A stretch of DNA of 64,000 nucleotides, from NCBI RefSeq assembly GCF_001905885.1, contig NZ_LIYH01000008.1, positions 310,001-374,000 on the forward strand, read 5' to 3'. The translations under genes and the position numbers were made by a program. The first letter of the stretch is position 1. Each line of letters opens with the position of its first letter. Positions 50,966 through 59,828 of this stretch are shown piece by piece. The stretch comes from Streptomyces sp. CB03234. GTDB lineage: Bacteria > Actinomycetota > Actinomycetes > Streptomycetales > Streptomycetaceae. Under the pieces are notes generated by a model. It had not been told where the DNA came from. It made no database searches and saw only the letters and a list, made by a program, of their open reading frames with translations.

Positions 50966-51883
50966 GTGCGATTCGCGCTGGAGGCACTGTTCGCCGACGT
51001 ACCCGCGGAGCAGGTCGACGAAGCTCGTGAGTTCTACAAGCGGCGTGCGGCAGGCCGTGGCCCCAGCACACTGGAGGAGCTCAAGGAGGCACGCGCGAGG
51101 AGGTCCGCTCCTCGTGCCACCGATCCGCCTGCCGTCGAAGAGACGATCGAAGTCGCGGAACTGCGCGTCCCCGTCAGGATCTTCACGCCCGTGGACGGGC
51201 CGCCGCGGGGTGTCTACCTGGACATACACGGCGGCGGCTTCTACATGGACTCCGCGGCGCGAGGAGACGGACGCAACCGCGGGCTCGCAGACGCCCTGCA
51301 GCTCGCCGTCGTCGGCGTCGACTACCGGCTGGCGCCTGAGCACCCCTGGCCGGCGGCACCCGACGACTGTGAAGCAGCGGCGCTCTGGCTCGTCGAAGAA
51401 GCCGAGGCCCGCTTCGGAACGTCCCGGCTTGCGATCGGCGGGAGCTCCGCGGGTGCCACACTCGCCCTGGCGACCCTGCTCCGGCTGAGAGACAGAGGTG
51501 CCGTTGGCCGATTCACCGGCGCCGCGCTCCAGTTCGGCACCTACGACTTGAGCGCGCGGACCCCGGCCGGCCGGCGCATCGCGGACGAGTACTTCATCCA
51601 GGCGTACGCCGGACATGTGGAGGACCGCACTGTTCCCGACATCTCTCCCGTCTACGGCTTCCTCGGCGGGCTCCCCCCAACGCTGCTGATCGTCGGAAGC
51701 GCGGACGTCCTGCTGGAGGACAACCTGGCGATGGCGGCCCGGTTGTCGGCAGGCGGCAATGACGTCGAGGTCCAGGTCTACCCCGAGTCCCCCCACGGCT
51801 TCACGGGCCACCCCACGGCCATGGCCAGGACGGCGCTCAGCAGCGTCGACTCCTGGCTGCGCGACCGGATCACGCAACCGTAG
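50966..51883 (+). CDS. Alpha/beta hydrolase (HSL-family esterase)
   Basis: A 305-residue esterase. Oxyanion motif DIHGGGFYM near 94, nucleophile in GGSSAGATLAL near 155, Asp in VGSADVLLEDN near 250 and His in SPHGFTGHP near 276 make a complete active site of the hormone-sensitive-lipase type. Residues 1-80 are a helical cap. No signal peptide, so cytoplasmic action on a small ester. GTG start at 50966 with GAGGAG upstream. It converges with the SDR gene, stops 24 bp apart. Confidence 0.9.
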   Translation: MRFALEALFADVPAEQVDEAREFYKRRAAGRGPSTLEELKEARARRSAPRATDPPAVEETIEVAELRVPVRIFTPVDGPPRGVYLDIHGGGFYMDSAARGDGRNRGLADALQLAVVGVDYRLAPEHPWPAAPDDCEAAALWLVEEAEARFGTSRLAIGGSSAGATLALATLLRLRDRGAVGRFTGAALQFGTYDLSARTPAGRRIADEYFIQAYAGHVEDRTVPDISPVYGFLGGLPPTLLIVGSADVLLEDNLAMAARLSAGGNDVEVQVYPESPHGFTGHPTAMARTALSSVDSWLRDRITQP

Positions 51884-51907
51884 GGACGTTCCGTCTGCCG
51901 GAGGTCT

Positions 51908-52885
51908 TCAACGGGGGCGGACCCGTCGTGCGGCGCCCACCGCCGCACAGGCCAGCACGGTGGCAGTGGTCAGCCGGCGCATCGCGGTACGGCGGCGCCC
52001 ACCCCACCCGCCGTGGGCCGCGCCCGTCCCTGGCGCCGGTACGTGCAGGTTGCCGTGGCCGGCCGGGGCGGGCTCCTTGCGGGACAGGTGGGCCTTGTCC
52101 ACCTGGCGGGCCATCATCCGCTCCACCATGCCCGGCATGACCCTGGACTCCAGCACCATGGAACGGCCCGCCGGACCGACCACGACTTCACGGCGGGGCG
52201 CGCGCACCAGGTCCACGATGGCCCGCGCCACCCGCTCCGGCGTGTAGACCGGGGGCATCGCCAGCGGCTTGCGGCCCGTGTAGTTCGCGGCGTGATCGAA
52301 CAGCGGTGTGTCGATCGTGGCCGGCAGCACCGTGCACACGTGGATGCCCTTCGCCTTGTCCAGCCGCAGCTCCTGGCGCAGGCTCGCGCTCAGCGCCCGG
52401 GTGGCGTACTTGGACATGCCGTAGGCGTGGGTGTACGGCTGGCTGACGACGCCCACGATGGACGAGACGTTGATCAGCGTTCCCCGGCCCTGCTCGCGCA
52501 TGGCACGGAGGGCGGCGCGGGCACCGTGCACGTACCCCATGACGTTGACGTCCATGACCTTGCGGGAGTCCTCCAGGGGGACCTCCTGGAAGGGTCCGAA
52601 CACGGTGACGGCCGCGCAGTTGACCCAGACGTCGATGCGGCCGAAGCGCCGCACCGTGCGCCGGGCGAGTTCATCGACCGCCCCGGGGTCCGTGACGTCG
52701 GTCGGCACGACGAGCGCCTCAGCGCCACGGTGACGTTCGCACTCCTGCCTGACCGCCTCCAGCGCCTCCGCGCGCCGCGACGCCAGGACCACGGGGCACC
52801 CCTTGCGGGCGAAAGCAACGGCGGTGGCGCGGCCGATGCCGCTGGAAGCCCCGGTGACCACGACCACGGAATCACGCACTCGCAT
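51908..52885 (-). CDS. SDR-family oxidoreductase with C-terminal extension
   Basis: A 325-residue short-chain dehydrogenase. VVVTGASSGIGRATAVAF (residues 8-25), NVSSIVG with catalytic Ser and YGMSKYA with Tyr/Lys are canonical. Residues 260-325 form an extra basic tail with a hydrophobic stretch (TTATVLACAAVGAARRV), typical of the membrane-associated SDRs annotated in Streptomyces. Substrate unknown. It converges with the esterase gene. Confidence 0.88.
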   Translation of the reverse strand: MRVRDSVVVVTGASSGIGRATAVAFARKGCPVVLASRRAEALEAVRQECERHRGAEALVVPTDVTDPGAVDELARRTVRRFGRIDVWVNCAAVTVFGPFQEVPLEDSRKVMDVNVMGYVHGARAALRAMREQGRGTLINVSSIVGVVSQPYTHAYGMSKYATRALSASLRQELRLDKAKGIHVCTVLPATIDTPLFDHAANYTGRKPLAMPPVYTPERVARAIVDLVRAPRREVVVGPAGRSMVLESRVMPGMVERMMARQVDKAHLSRKEPAPAGHGNLHVPAPGTGAAHGGWGGRRRTAMRRLTTATVLACAAVGAARRVRPR

Positions 52886-53002
52886 GGAAAACCCCTTCTT
52901 CGCATCATGTCCGATGAGTCACTCAAGCACCGGATTGCCCGTTCCACCGCTCGGCGGGTGCCCTTCGGGTGCTTCCTTGCGCTGCCTCACCGCCTCCTTG
53001 AA

Positions 53003-53047
53003 GCGGTTGCGCTGGAGGCGGTTGCCCTTGAGGCGGTTGCCCTGGAG
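53003..53047. repeat. Three 15-bp tandem repeats
   Basis: Three adjacent imperfect copies of GCGGTTGCxCTxGAG lie between the SDR start and the DUF6766 stop. Read on the minus strand they would encode Leu-(Gln/Lys)-(Gly/Arg)-Asn-Arg, but they fall beyond the DUF6766 stop and are not in any supported gene. Copy number may vary. Confidence 0.7.
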
Positions 53048-53064
53048 GCTTGCCCGTGAGCGGC

Positions 53065-53790
53065 TCAGCCTTCGACGCCGGTGGCGGAGTGCGACGCGCC
53101 GACGGGCTTGGACTCCGGTGATCCGCGTTGCCTCAGATAGATGGCGAAAATGGCCATGGAGGCGACCGCCAGCAGCTCGGACTGCCAGTTCTGCAAACTG
53201 CGGTCCCAGAAGTCGGCGGAGGACAGGTAGTGGGCCCATGTGGTGGGGGCTTGGAACCGGCGCAACTGCTCCTCGTTGTAGGCCGCGACACCGGTGACCG
53301 ACTGGGTGAGCCAGGACAGCAGGAAGATCCCACCCATGACCAGGCCCAGCGAGCGCGAGAAGACGACTCCGCGCCAGTCCTTGTACGCGGCCCAGCGCGG
53401 GGAGTCCGCTGTGGCGTGCTCCCCGACCATCTGGTCCTTGTCCGACTCGGTACCGGCCTTGTCGAGTTCCTTGGATTCCGGTGACCCGCGTTGCAGCAGC
53501 CAGACGGTGGCGAAGATGTACAGGAAGAACTGCAGGTACTCCGACTGCCAGTTCTCCGTGACGTCGACGGCGAAGTCCGACGACGTCACGTACGCCCCGA
53601 AGCCGACGGGAGCCAGCCCGTCGGCGACGAGCTGGTTGTTGAACGCCGCGTACCCGGCCACCGCCTGTCCGGCCAGGGCGAGCACGAACGTGACCAGGAA
53701 GAACAGGCCGAGGCTGTTGTGCCGCAGAAACCGCCGTACGCGGTGCTGGTCCGGCGCTGCCGCCCCGCCGGGTTCCGGTGCGGGGCTCAT
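53065..53790 (-). CDS. DUF6766-type membrane protein with internal duplication
   Basis: A 241-residue protein built of two related halves. Each half has a membrane helix, a soluble segment and the block WQSE(Y/L)L followed by a helix and QRGSPESK: first near residues 83-108, second near 205-230. It matches the actinobacterial family now called DUF6766, of unknown function. A linker between halves is Asp/Glu/Lys-rich. The ATG overlaps the stop of the 27-residue ORF upstream, so translation is coupled. Confidence 0.75.
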   Translation of the reverse strand: MSPAPEPGGAAAPDQHRVRRFLRHNSLGLFFLVTFVLALAGQAVAGYAAFNNQLVADGLAPVGFGAYVTSSDFAVDVTENWQSEYLQFFLYIFATVWLLQRGSPESKELDKAGTESDKDQMVGEHATADSPRWAAYKDWRGVVFSRSLGLVMGGIFLLSWLTQSVTGVAAYNEEQLRRFQAPTTWAHYLSSADFWDRSLQNWQSELLAVASMAIFAIYLRQRGSPESKPVGASHSATGVEG

Positions 53791-53870
53791 CGGTGCATCA
53801 GCCCCAGGGCCATGAAGTACGCCAGACCGCCGACGATCACCAGCAGGGTTCCGATGAACAGTGTCCTCAT
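53787..53870 (-). CDS. 27-residue single-helix membrane mini-protein
   Basis: An 84-bp ORF whose product begins MRTLFIGTLLVIVGGLAYFM and is almost entirely one membrane helix with an Arg at each end. Its TGA overlaps the DUF6766 ATG (ATGA). The clean hydrophobic profile and coupling suggest a real mini-protein working with DUF6766. The ribosome binding site (GGGTGA) is moderate. Confidence 0.5.
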   Translation of the reverse strand: MRTLFIGTLLVIVGGLAYFMALGLMHR

Positions 53871-53876
53871 GTGTGG

Positions 53877-54305
53877 TCACCCGCCTTTGATCTCGCACTG
53901 GTACGGCCGCTCGGGGCGCGGCCGGCACCCGGCGGCCGTCACCTTCCAGCCGGCGGGGAAGTGCGACAGGAACACGGTGTCCCGCTCCAGCACCACCCGG
54001 GCCTGATCGCCGTACACATCCACGCCCCGTACAGCGCCCGCCGCGGGAAGCTCCCGCTCATCGATCGCCCGGCCGATGGCCTGCTCGCAACGGGTCTCGG
54101 CGGAGTGCTCCAGTTCCTCCCTGGTGGCGGGAGCGAGAGCCGCGCACAGCCGCTCGTGCTGTCCGGCGTCCAGCGCTTGCTCGAAACGGGTGACTTCCGC
54201 GGTGACCTCATCGCGCCGTTCGGGAAGCGTGCCGCAGGCACTGACCGCGGCAAGGACGGCCAGCACCAGCGCGCCGGCCCCCGGCCCGTACCCCGGTCCT
54301 CGCAT
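53877..54305 (-). CDS. Putative lipoprotein
   Basis: A 142-residue protein with a lipoprotein signal: hydrophobic core GALVLAVLAAVSAC with the lipobox Val-Ser-Ala-Cys at about residues 21-24. The mature part is a small alpha-beta domain (VTRFEQALDAGQHERLCAALAP, then VYGDQARVVLERDTVFLSHFPAGW) of the type seen in actinobacterial lipoproteins of unknown function. GGGGAGG precedes the ATG. It is 6 bp upstream of the 27-residue ORF, so all three genes may be one operon. Confidence 0.75.
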   Translation of the reverse strand: MRGPGYGPGAGALVLAVLAAVSACGTLPERRDEVTAEVTRFEQALDAGQHERLCAALAPATREELEHSAETRCEQAIGRAIDERELPAAGAVRGVDVYGDQARVVLERDTVFLSHFPAGWKVTAAGCRPRPERPYQCEIKGG

Positions 54306-54503
54306 GCTGCCTCCCCGGCGGCCTGGGCAGAGACGGATCCACCCGGTCGATCAAGTGAAATGCGGCTACCCGCTCATCGGACATTCATGCTGATGCGCCC
54401 GCAACCGGACAAACCCCCGGCGGGCGGGGTACACGAACCTCATGACGACCGGGGAGGAAGGGCGGCCGGACCGCAGCTGAGCCACGTACAGGAATGAGGC
54501 ACC

Positions 54504-56201
54504 ATGCCGCAGGAAAGCGACCCCGGCACTTCGGACCGTTTGCAGCGCACCGCCGCCGACGTGTTCGGCTGGCGGGCCCTGCGGCCCGGGCAGCTGACCG
54601 CGATGGAAGCGGTCATGGCGGGCCGCGACACGCTGGCGGTCATGCCGACCGGCGCCGGCAAGTCGGCGGTGTACCAGGTGGCCGCGCTGCTGCTTCCCGG
54701 GCCCACCGTCGTCGTCTCCCCGCTCATCGCCCTGCAGCGGGACCAGATCGCCGGCCTGCTGGGCCACCACGCCCCGGAGGCCGTCGCGGTCAACTCCGCC
54801 CAGGCGGCGGGAGAGACGGAGGCAGCGTGGGAGGCGGTGCGGCACGGCGACGCCGAGTACCTGTTCCTCTCCCCCGAACAGCTGACGAAGGACAAGGTGA
54901 TCGAGCGCCTCGCACGTGCCGCGCCCTCGCTGTTCGTCGTCGACGAAGCGCAGTGCGTGGCGTCCTGGGGCCACGACTTCCGTCCCGACTACCTGCGCCT
55001 GGCGCAGGCGGTCCAGCGGGTGGGCCGGCCCACGGTCCTCGCGCTCACGGCCACGGCTGCTCCCCCGGTCCGCGAGGAGATCGTGCGGCGGCTGGACATG
55101 GAGGACCCCGCACTGGTCGTGGCCGGTTTCGACCGCCCGAACATCACCTTGGAGGTACGCCGGTTCCCGGACGACGCCGACAAGCGCCGGGCGGTGGTGG
55201 AGCGCGCGGCGGCGGAGCGCAAGCCCGGAATCGTGTACACCGCGACACGCAAGGATGCCGAGAAGTACGCGGCCGAGCTCGCCGGGCTGGGCCTGTCGGC
55301 CGCGGCCTACCACGCCGGTCTGGCAGCCGGTGAGCGTTCCCGGGTGCACGACGCCTTCCTGTCCGGCGGGACCGACGTGGTGGTGGCCACGTCCGCCTTC
55401 GGCATGGGCATCGACAAGGAGGACGTCCGGTTCGTACTCCACGCCTCGGTTCCCGGTTCCCTCGACGCCTATTACCAGGAGATCGGCCGAGCCGGGCGCG
55501 ACGGAGACCCGGCGGTCGCGGTCCTCCACTACCGGCCGGAGGACAGCGGCCTCCAGCGTCTCTTCGCCACCCGGGCACCCGACGAGGAGACCCTCGGCGA
55601 GGTCGCGGAGCAGATCCACGAACGGAACGGTTCCGTCGCCCTGGACGACGTCGGTGAGCGGACGGACCTGTCACACCGCCGCGTCACGGCCGCGGCCAAC
55701 CTCCTGGAGCAGGCGGGAGCTGTGCGCACCGACGCCGACGGGGAGGTGCGTTCCGTTCCGGGCGTGACGTCCGAGGACGCCACCGCGCGGGCGGTGGAGG
55801 CGGCGGAGTCACAAAGGAGGCTGGAGCGGTCGAGGCTCGCGATGGTGCTGGCGTACGCCGAGACGACCTCCTGCCGCCGTCGCTTCCTGCTCGGCTACTT
55901 CGGTGAGCCGTACGACCCCCCGTGCGGCCATTGCGATGTGTGCCGCCCACCCACCTCGACCGACGGCACAGTCGCCGAGGGCGTGGGGGACCCGGACGAC
56001 GCCCGGCCCCGGCACCCCGCCGCGGCCTCGTACCCGGCGGGTACGCAGGTCCGGCACAGCGAGTGGGGCGACGGCACGGTCATGAGTGAGGAGGGCGACC
56101 GGATCACCGTTCTGTTCGACTCCATGGGGTACCGGACACTGTCCCTGGCGGCGATCGCCGAGAAGGGGCTGCTCACCGCGCGCACCGAGTCCGCCGACTG
56201 A
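54504..56201 (+). CDS. RecQ-family ATP-dependent DNA helicase
   Basis: A 565-residue superfamily 2 helicase. Walker A MPTGAGKSAVYQ is near 48-59, the DEAQ box is VVDEAQCVASWGHDFRPDYLRL near 147 (core DEAQCVASWGHDFR), TATAAPPVR is motif III, and QEIGRAGRDGDPA is motif VI. The RecQ zinc site is CRRRFLLGYFGEP followed by CGHCDVC near 456-480. The HRDC domain is absent and a short KOW/SH3-like module replaces it (HSEWGDGTVMSEEGDRITVL). It unwinds DNA in repair. A second RecQ type with this short C-terminus is usual in Streptomyces. Confidence 0.95.
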   Translation: MPQESDPGTSDRLQRTAADVFGWRALRPGQLTAMEAVMAGRDTLAVMPTGAGKSAVYQVAALLLPGPTVVVSPLIALQRDQIAGLLGHHAPEAVAVNSAQAAGETEAAWEAVRHGDAEYLFLSPEQLTKDKVIERLARAAPSLFVVDEAQCVASWGHDFRPDYLRLAQAVQRVGRPTVLALTATAAPPVREEIVRRLDMEDPALVVAGFDRPNITLEVRRFPDDADKRRAVVERAAAERKPGIVYTATRKDAEKYAAELAGLGLSAAAYHAGLAAGERSRVHDAFLSGGTDVVVATSAFGMGIDKEDVRFVLHASVPGSLDAYYQEIGRAGRDGDPAVAVLHYRPEDSGLQRLFATRAPDEETLGEVAEQIHERNGSVALDDVGERTDLSHRRVTAAANLLEQAGAVRTDADGEVRSVPGVTSEDATARAVEAAESQRRLERSRLAMVLAYAETTSCRRRFLLGYFGEPYDPPCGHCDVCRPPTSTDGTVAEGVGDPDDARPRHPAAASYPAGTQVRHSEWGDGTVMSEEGDRITVLFDSMGYRTLSLAAIAEKGLLTARTESAD

Positions 56202-56227
56202 CCTCGCGGCCCCGGGTGGTTCCTCCC

Positions 56228-56257
56228 GCTCAGGGCCGCTGCGACCGCCGCCTGAGC
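56228..56257. terminator. Possible terminator after the helicase gene
   Basis: GCTCAGG and CCTGAGC form a perfect 7-bp stem around a 16-base GC-rich loop, 27 bp after the helicase stop. No T-run. It is weaker than the hairpin at 16143. Confidence 0.35.
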
Positions 56258-56281
56258 CCTCACCGCCGTTACGCCTCGGAG

Positions 56282-56527
56282 TCAGCCCGCGAACCGGGCC
56301 ATCCACTCCTCGACGTCGTCCGCCGACCGCGGCAGGCCCGCCGACAGATTCTCGTGCCCGTCGTCGGTGACGACCAGGTCGTCCTCGATGCGGACGCCGA
56401 TGCCGCGCCACTCCTCCGGCACGGTGAGGTCGTCCGGCTGGAAGCACAGGCCGGGCTCGACGGTGAGGACCATGCCGGGCCGCAGCACGCCGTCGACGTA
56501 CCCCCCGTTCCGGGCCTGGGCACAGTA
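56282..56527 (-). pseudogene. 3' fragment of an M24 (Xaa-Pro aminopeptidase-type) peptidase gene
   Basis: The last 81 codons of an M24 metallopeptidase are intact and end normally: CAQARNGGYVDGVLRPGMVL, TVEPGLCFQPDDLTVPEEW, RGIGVRIEDDLVVTDDG and the closing ADDVEEWMARF. Metal ligands (Glu in TVEPGL, Glu in RIEDD) belong to this piece, but the N-terminal 80 percent and the other ligands are gone. Similarity stops near 56527, and 18 bp later a truncated LuxR gene begins on the other strand, so one deletion or joining event probably cut both. Confidence 0.75.
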
Positions 56528-56545
56528 GGGCATCGACCAGGCGGC

Positions 56546-57020
56546 GGCCCGGACGCGCTGGCCACGCTCGCCCGCGGTGTGACGCAGCGTGTCGTGTACT
56601 CGCGGGAGTCGCTGGAGCACCCCGGCCACCTGGCGGAGGTCGTCGAACCGTGCGTCAAGGCCGGTGAGCAGGCCAGGGTGCTGCCGTCGGTGCCGGTCGA
56701 ACTCGTCGTCATCGACGAGGCGTACGCGCTCGTGTCGTTGTCGATCAAGGAGGCCGACGTGCACAACACCATGCTCGTCGTGCAGCCGTTCGGCCTGCTC
56801 TCCGCACTGATGGCACTGTTCGAGCAGTCGTGGCAGAACGCCCTGCCGTTCCACGGCCACACCACCCGCCCAGGCGGACTGCCCCCCGCCGACCGCCGCC
56901 TGCTGTGGCTCCTGGCGGGTGGCGCGAGCGACGACGTCATCGCCCGCGAAATGGGATGCAGCCGCCGCACGCTGTACCGCCGCCTGCAGATCCTGATGGC
57001 CCAGCTGGGCGCCGCGAATC
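56546..57020 (+). pseudogene. Truncated LuxR-type regulator gene
   Basis: The C-terminal part of a Streptomyces LuxR-type regulator: LARGVTQRVVYSRESLEHPG, AGEQARVLPSVPVELVVIDE, YALVSLSIKEADVHNTMLVV, then a helix-turn-helix with LLAGGASDDVIAREMGCSRR and TLYRRLQILMAQLGAANR. The N-terminal half is missing, and after GAANR the usual last helix is replaced by unrelated sequence, so both ends are damaged. The frame happens to stay open upstream but is not homologous there. It is not expected to be functional. Confidence 0.7.
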
Positions 57021-57054
57021 GCTCTACGGTTGCGTGTCCACGCGGGCCACAGCT

Positions 57055-57555
57055 TCACCGCGAGCCGGCGCGGGCGGTAGAGGTGAAGCGGCGGTTGCAG
57101 TAGACGAGTGGCGTACGCCGCTCCTGGACGATGGCGGTGTGGACGCGGCCCACGAGGATGTTGTGGTCGCCGCCGTCGAGGACGGCGTGGGTGGCGCACA
57201 CCAGGCGGGAAGCGGCGCCCAGGAGGCCGGGGATGCCGAGTTCGGTGGGCGTCATGGGCCCGTCCGCGAACTTGTCGGTGAGGCCGGTGCGGCCGAAGCG
57301 GTGGGCGATGTCGGCCTGATCGTCCGCGAGCACGTTGACGAGGAACGCGTCGGACCGCGTGAACGCCGGGTGGCAGGACGCCGACTTGGCGAGGCAGACG
57401 AGGATCAGGGGTGGGTGGAGCGACAGTGAGCAGAAGGAGCTGGCGGTGAAGCCCCAGGGGGCGCCGGACGGGTCGACGGTGGTCACGACGGCGACCGGCC
57501 CGGGAACGGCGGCCATGGCGTCGAGGAAGGTGGTGCACTCGGTGGACGTCAGCAT
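57055..57555 (-). CDS. Flavin reductase-family protein
   Basis: A 166-residue flavin:NAD(P)H reductase-like protein. GPVAVVTTVDPSGAPWGFTASSF near residues 19-41 and SASCHPAFTRSDAFLVNVLADDQ near 58-80 (core FLVNVLADDQ) are the family blocks, and GDHNILVGRV near 131 is the conserved C-terminal one. It supplies reduced FMN/FAD to a partner monooxygenase, not found in this window. It lies 35 bp after the AraC gene on the same strand, and with the SRPBCC gene may form an operon. GGGAGAG precedes the ATG. Confidence 0.9.
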   Translation of the reverse strand: MLTSTECTTFLDAMAAVPGPVAVVTTVDPSGAPWGFTASSFCSLSLHPPLILVCLAKSASCHPAFTRSDAFLVNVLADDQADIAHRFGRTGLTDKFADGPMTPTELGIPGLLGAASRLVCATHAVLDGGDHNILVGRVHTAIVQERRTPLVYCNRRFTSTARAGSR

Positions 57556-57590
57556 CTCTCCCCCAGGTGGATGGTCCGACGGCGGGCGGG

Positions 57591-58505
57591 TCAGCCGCTG
57601 CCGGAGGCGGCGGCGGGCGCTGTGGTGCGGGGGCGGCGGCCGGTGGTGTCCGCCACGCGCGTCGTCTCGGTGGCGAGGGCGAGGAGCAGGGGCAGCGCGA
57701 CCACGATCGGCGGGTCGCTGATCAGCGGGGCTCGCAGCCGCAGCGTGAGGGGGGCCGGGGAGCCGCGGCGCGGCGCGCGGGCCGTGCCGACCAGGCGGCG
57801 TTCGCCCGCGGGGTCGTCGAGGGCGTCCGCAACCCGGGTGTCACGGTCGAACCAGACGGCGAGCAGGTGGTAGGCGCCGTCGTCGGGCACGCGGAGGCGC
57901 ACGGCTCCGGGGGTGGTCGTGACGGCGCAGCCCACCGGCAGGTCCTGCGGTACGCCATACGGGTAGAGGCCCGCGAACAGCAGCCCGCGGGCGTCGCGCC
58001 CGGCGCCGGTGACCTCGCCGGTGATGTCGCCGCGGGTGTCCTCGTACGGGCGTGGACGCGTGGTGGCGGGCAGTCCCCCGGCTCCGGCGACGTCGCAGGT
58101 GTCGGCGATGTCACCGATGCGGCGGTCGCCGTGCTCGTCGACGAGGAGCTTGAAGCGGCTCGGGGACATACCGACGAGCCTGGTGAACTGGGTGGTGAAC
58201 GTGCCGAGGCTGGAGTAGCCGACGGCGGTGCACACATCGGTGACGCGGGGCGCACCGCGGATCATCATCCGCTGTGCCTCGGCCATGCGCAGGGCGGCCA
58301 GGAAGCGGCCGGGCGTCACGGAGGTGACGCTGCGGAACACGCGGTGGAAGTGGAACGGGCTGAAGAGGCCGGCCTCGGCGTGGTCGGAGAGGCACTGGGC
58401 CTCGCCGAGGCGGTCGCGCATCCGGCGTACGGCGCGTTCGACCGAGGCGAGCCGGTCGTCGGCCGGTGATGCCGGTGGCGCGGGGGCGGGCGGGTACGGG
58501 GGCAT
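57591..58505 (-). CDS. AraC-family transcriptional regulator (N-terminal DNA-binding domain)
   Basis: A 304-residue regulator with the two AraC helix-turn-helix motifs at the N-terminus, residues 20-120: SDHAEAGLFSPFHFHRVFRS for the first and TDVCTAVGYSSLGTFTTQFT for the second. The C-terminal 180 residues are a beta-rich domain, perhaps a VOC- or GyrI-like ligand module. AGGAGGCGAC precedes the ATG. Position between the flavin reductase and SRPBCC genes suggests local control. Confidence 0.85.
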   Translation of the reverse strand: MPPYPPAPAPPASPADDRLASVERAVRRMRDRLGEAQCLSDHAEAGLFSPFHFHRVFRSVTSVTPGRFLAALRMAEAQRMMIRGAPRVTDVCTAVGYSSLGTFTTQFTRLVGMSPSRFKLLVDEHGDRRIGDIADTCDVAGAGGLPATTRPRPYEDTRGDITGEVTGAGRDARGLLFAGLYPYGVPQDLPVGCAVTTTPGAVRLRVPDDGAYHLLAVWFDRDTRVADALDDPAGERRLVGTARAPRRGSPAPLTLRLRAPLISDPPIVVALPLLLALATETTRVADTTGRRPRTTAPAAASGSG

Positions 58506-58710
58506 GGTCCGTCGCCTCCTTGACGCGGCGCGTGCGGGCGGGGGGACGAGCGGCGGTGTGCGGGGCGCGCTGTACGGATCGGTCGGGGGCGGGACGTACG
58601 GCTCGGTCGGTTGCTGCCGTACGGCGCGGGGTGCGGCTCCGGGCGTGTCGCGGGGTCACGGGGTCGCGGGTCGGCCTCCGTGGCCCGGGGCCGTCCGGGG
58701 AGCCACCGGG

Positions 58711-59622
58711 TCAGTCGGTGCCGCCGAGGCTGCCGGTACCGGCCGTGGTGGCCTTGTCGCGGGCGGTGCGGAGGGAGGCGACCCAGGTCGCGGCGAAGCG
58801 TCGGCGCAGTTCCTGGGCGCGGCCCTGTGCCAGGCCGAGCCGGGTCCATCCGTGGTGCACGAACGACAGCCGGGTTCTGCCGGGCCCCGCGGGGGCCGTG
58901 GAGACGCGGCAGGCGGGGTGGGTGCGGGCGTCGGGGATCTCGACGGTGAAGGTGAGTTCCTCGTCGAGCCGGAGCTGCCAGTCGCTGACGGCGAACCGCC
59001 GGGGGCCCTCGTCGTCGACGATGAAGAACCAGGCGGGCCGGAAACCGTCCACGGCGATGGGGAGCCAGTCGAGGACGGCCGGGTGGCGCAGCGGCCGGAA
59101 CGGTTCGGCGGGCAGGTCCACGGAGCCGTCGATGTCGTCGCGCCACTGGTAGCGGGTGTTGCGGCCGGTGTGCATGTGCGTGCCGAGGCGAGTGAGGAAG
59201 TCGGCCCAGCCGTCGAGGAGTTGAGCGGCCTCGGCGGGGCCGCGCGTGTCGTCGTGGTCCTCGACGGTCAGTACCGACCCGGATCCGGGGCCCTCCTCGG
59301 CGCCGGGCCGCAGCGTCCACACGACGGACTGCGGCTTGCCGACGCCGAGGAACCGCCAGTCGAAGGCGACGCTCCGCCCCGGGACGATCGCCGTCGGGCG
59401 CACCGTGAAGAAGTCACCGTCACCGAAGTCGAGGCGGGTGTCCGCGCCGACGCGCAGCGGTGCGGAGAAGTCCCCGAACCAGCTGGCGAGCGCGTGGGGT
59501 TCGGTCAGTGCGGGCCACACACGGTCCGGCTCCGCGGCCAGACGGAGCGTCACGCGGACCGCTCCGCGGCGCAGTTCCCCGACGGGCGGTTCCGGCGGGA
59601 CGGGGCCGTGGTGGTCCGACAT
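58711..59622 (-). CDS. Two-domain SRPBCC (AHSA1-like) protein
   Basis: A 303-residue protein of two SRPBCC/START-like domains. First domain: RVTLRLAAEPDRVWPALTEP, then LASWFGDFSAPLRVGADTRL and the strand VEDHDDTRG, ending near residue 160. Second domain, about 165-300, restarts with a WFF...DDEG segment and ends in LSFVHHGWTRLGLAQ and a long helix. Such proteins bind hydrophobic ligands or act as cyclases. GGAGG lies nine bases before the ATG at 59622. It is 205 bp upstream of the AraC gene on the same strand. Confidence 0.82.
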   Translation of the reverse strand: MSDHHGPVPPEPPVGELRRGAVRVTLRLAAEPDRVWPALTEPHALASWFGDFSAPLRVGADTRLDFGDGDFFTVRPTAIVPGRSVAFDWRFLGVGKPQSVVWTLRPGAEEGPGSGSVLTVEDHDDTRGPAEAAQLLDGWADFLTRLGTHMHTGRNTRYQWRDDIDGSVDLPAEPFRPLRHPAVLDWLPIAVDGFRPAWFFIVDDEGPRRFAVSDWQLRLDEELTFTVEIPDARTHPACRVSTAPAGPGRTRLSFVHHGWTRLGLAQGRAQELRRRFAATWVASLRTARDKATTAGTGSLGGTD

Positions 59623-59828
59623 CTGTCCTCCGATGCTCGACGGGGGCCTGGAGCTCCGCACGGTGGGCGGCCGCCCACCGGATCGCTCTCATATTAAGTA
59701 GTAGTCATGTGCTGTCAACGGCGTGAACTCGCCGTGGTTTCCCGCCTTTTCGTACGGACATCTGGTCGTTCGGCTTCCTCATCGGTAAGTGTTTCCCAAG
59801 TCACCAGCCGTGGAGCGGAAGGAATGCC

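Noticed and set aside
53003..53047. A pentapeptide-repeat protein on the minus strand
   Set aside because: The three 15-bp repeats encode LxxNR units, not the A(D/N)LxX pattern, and lie beyond the DUF6766 stop.
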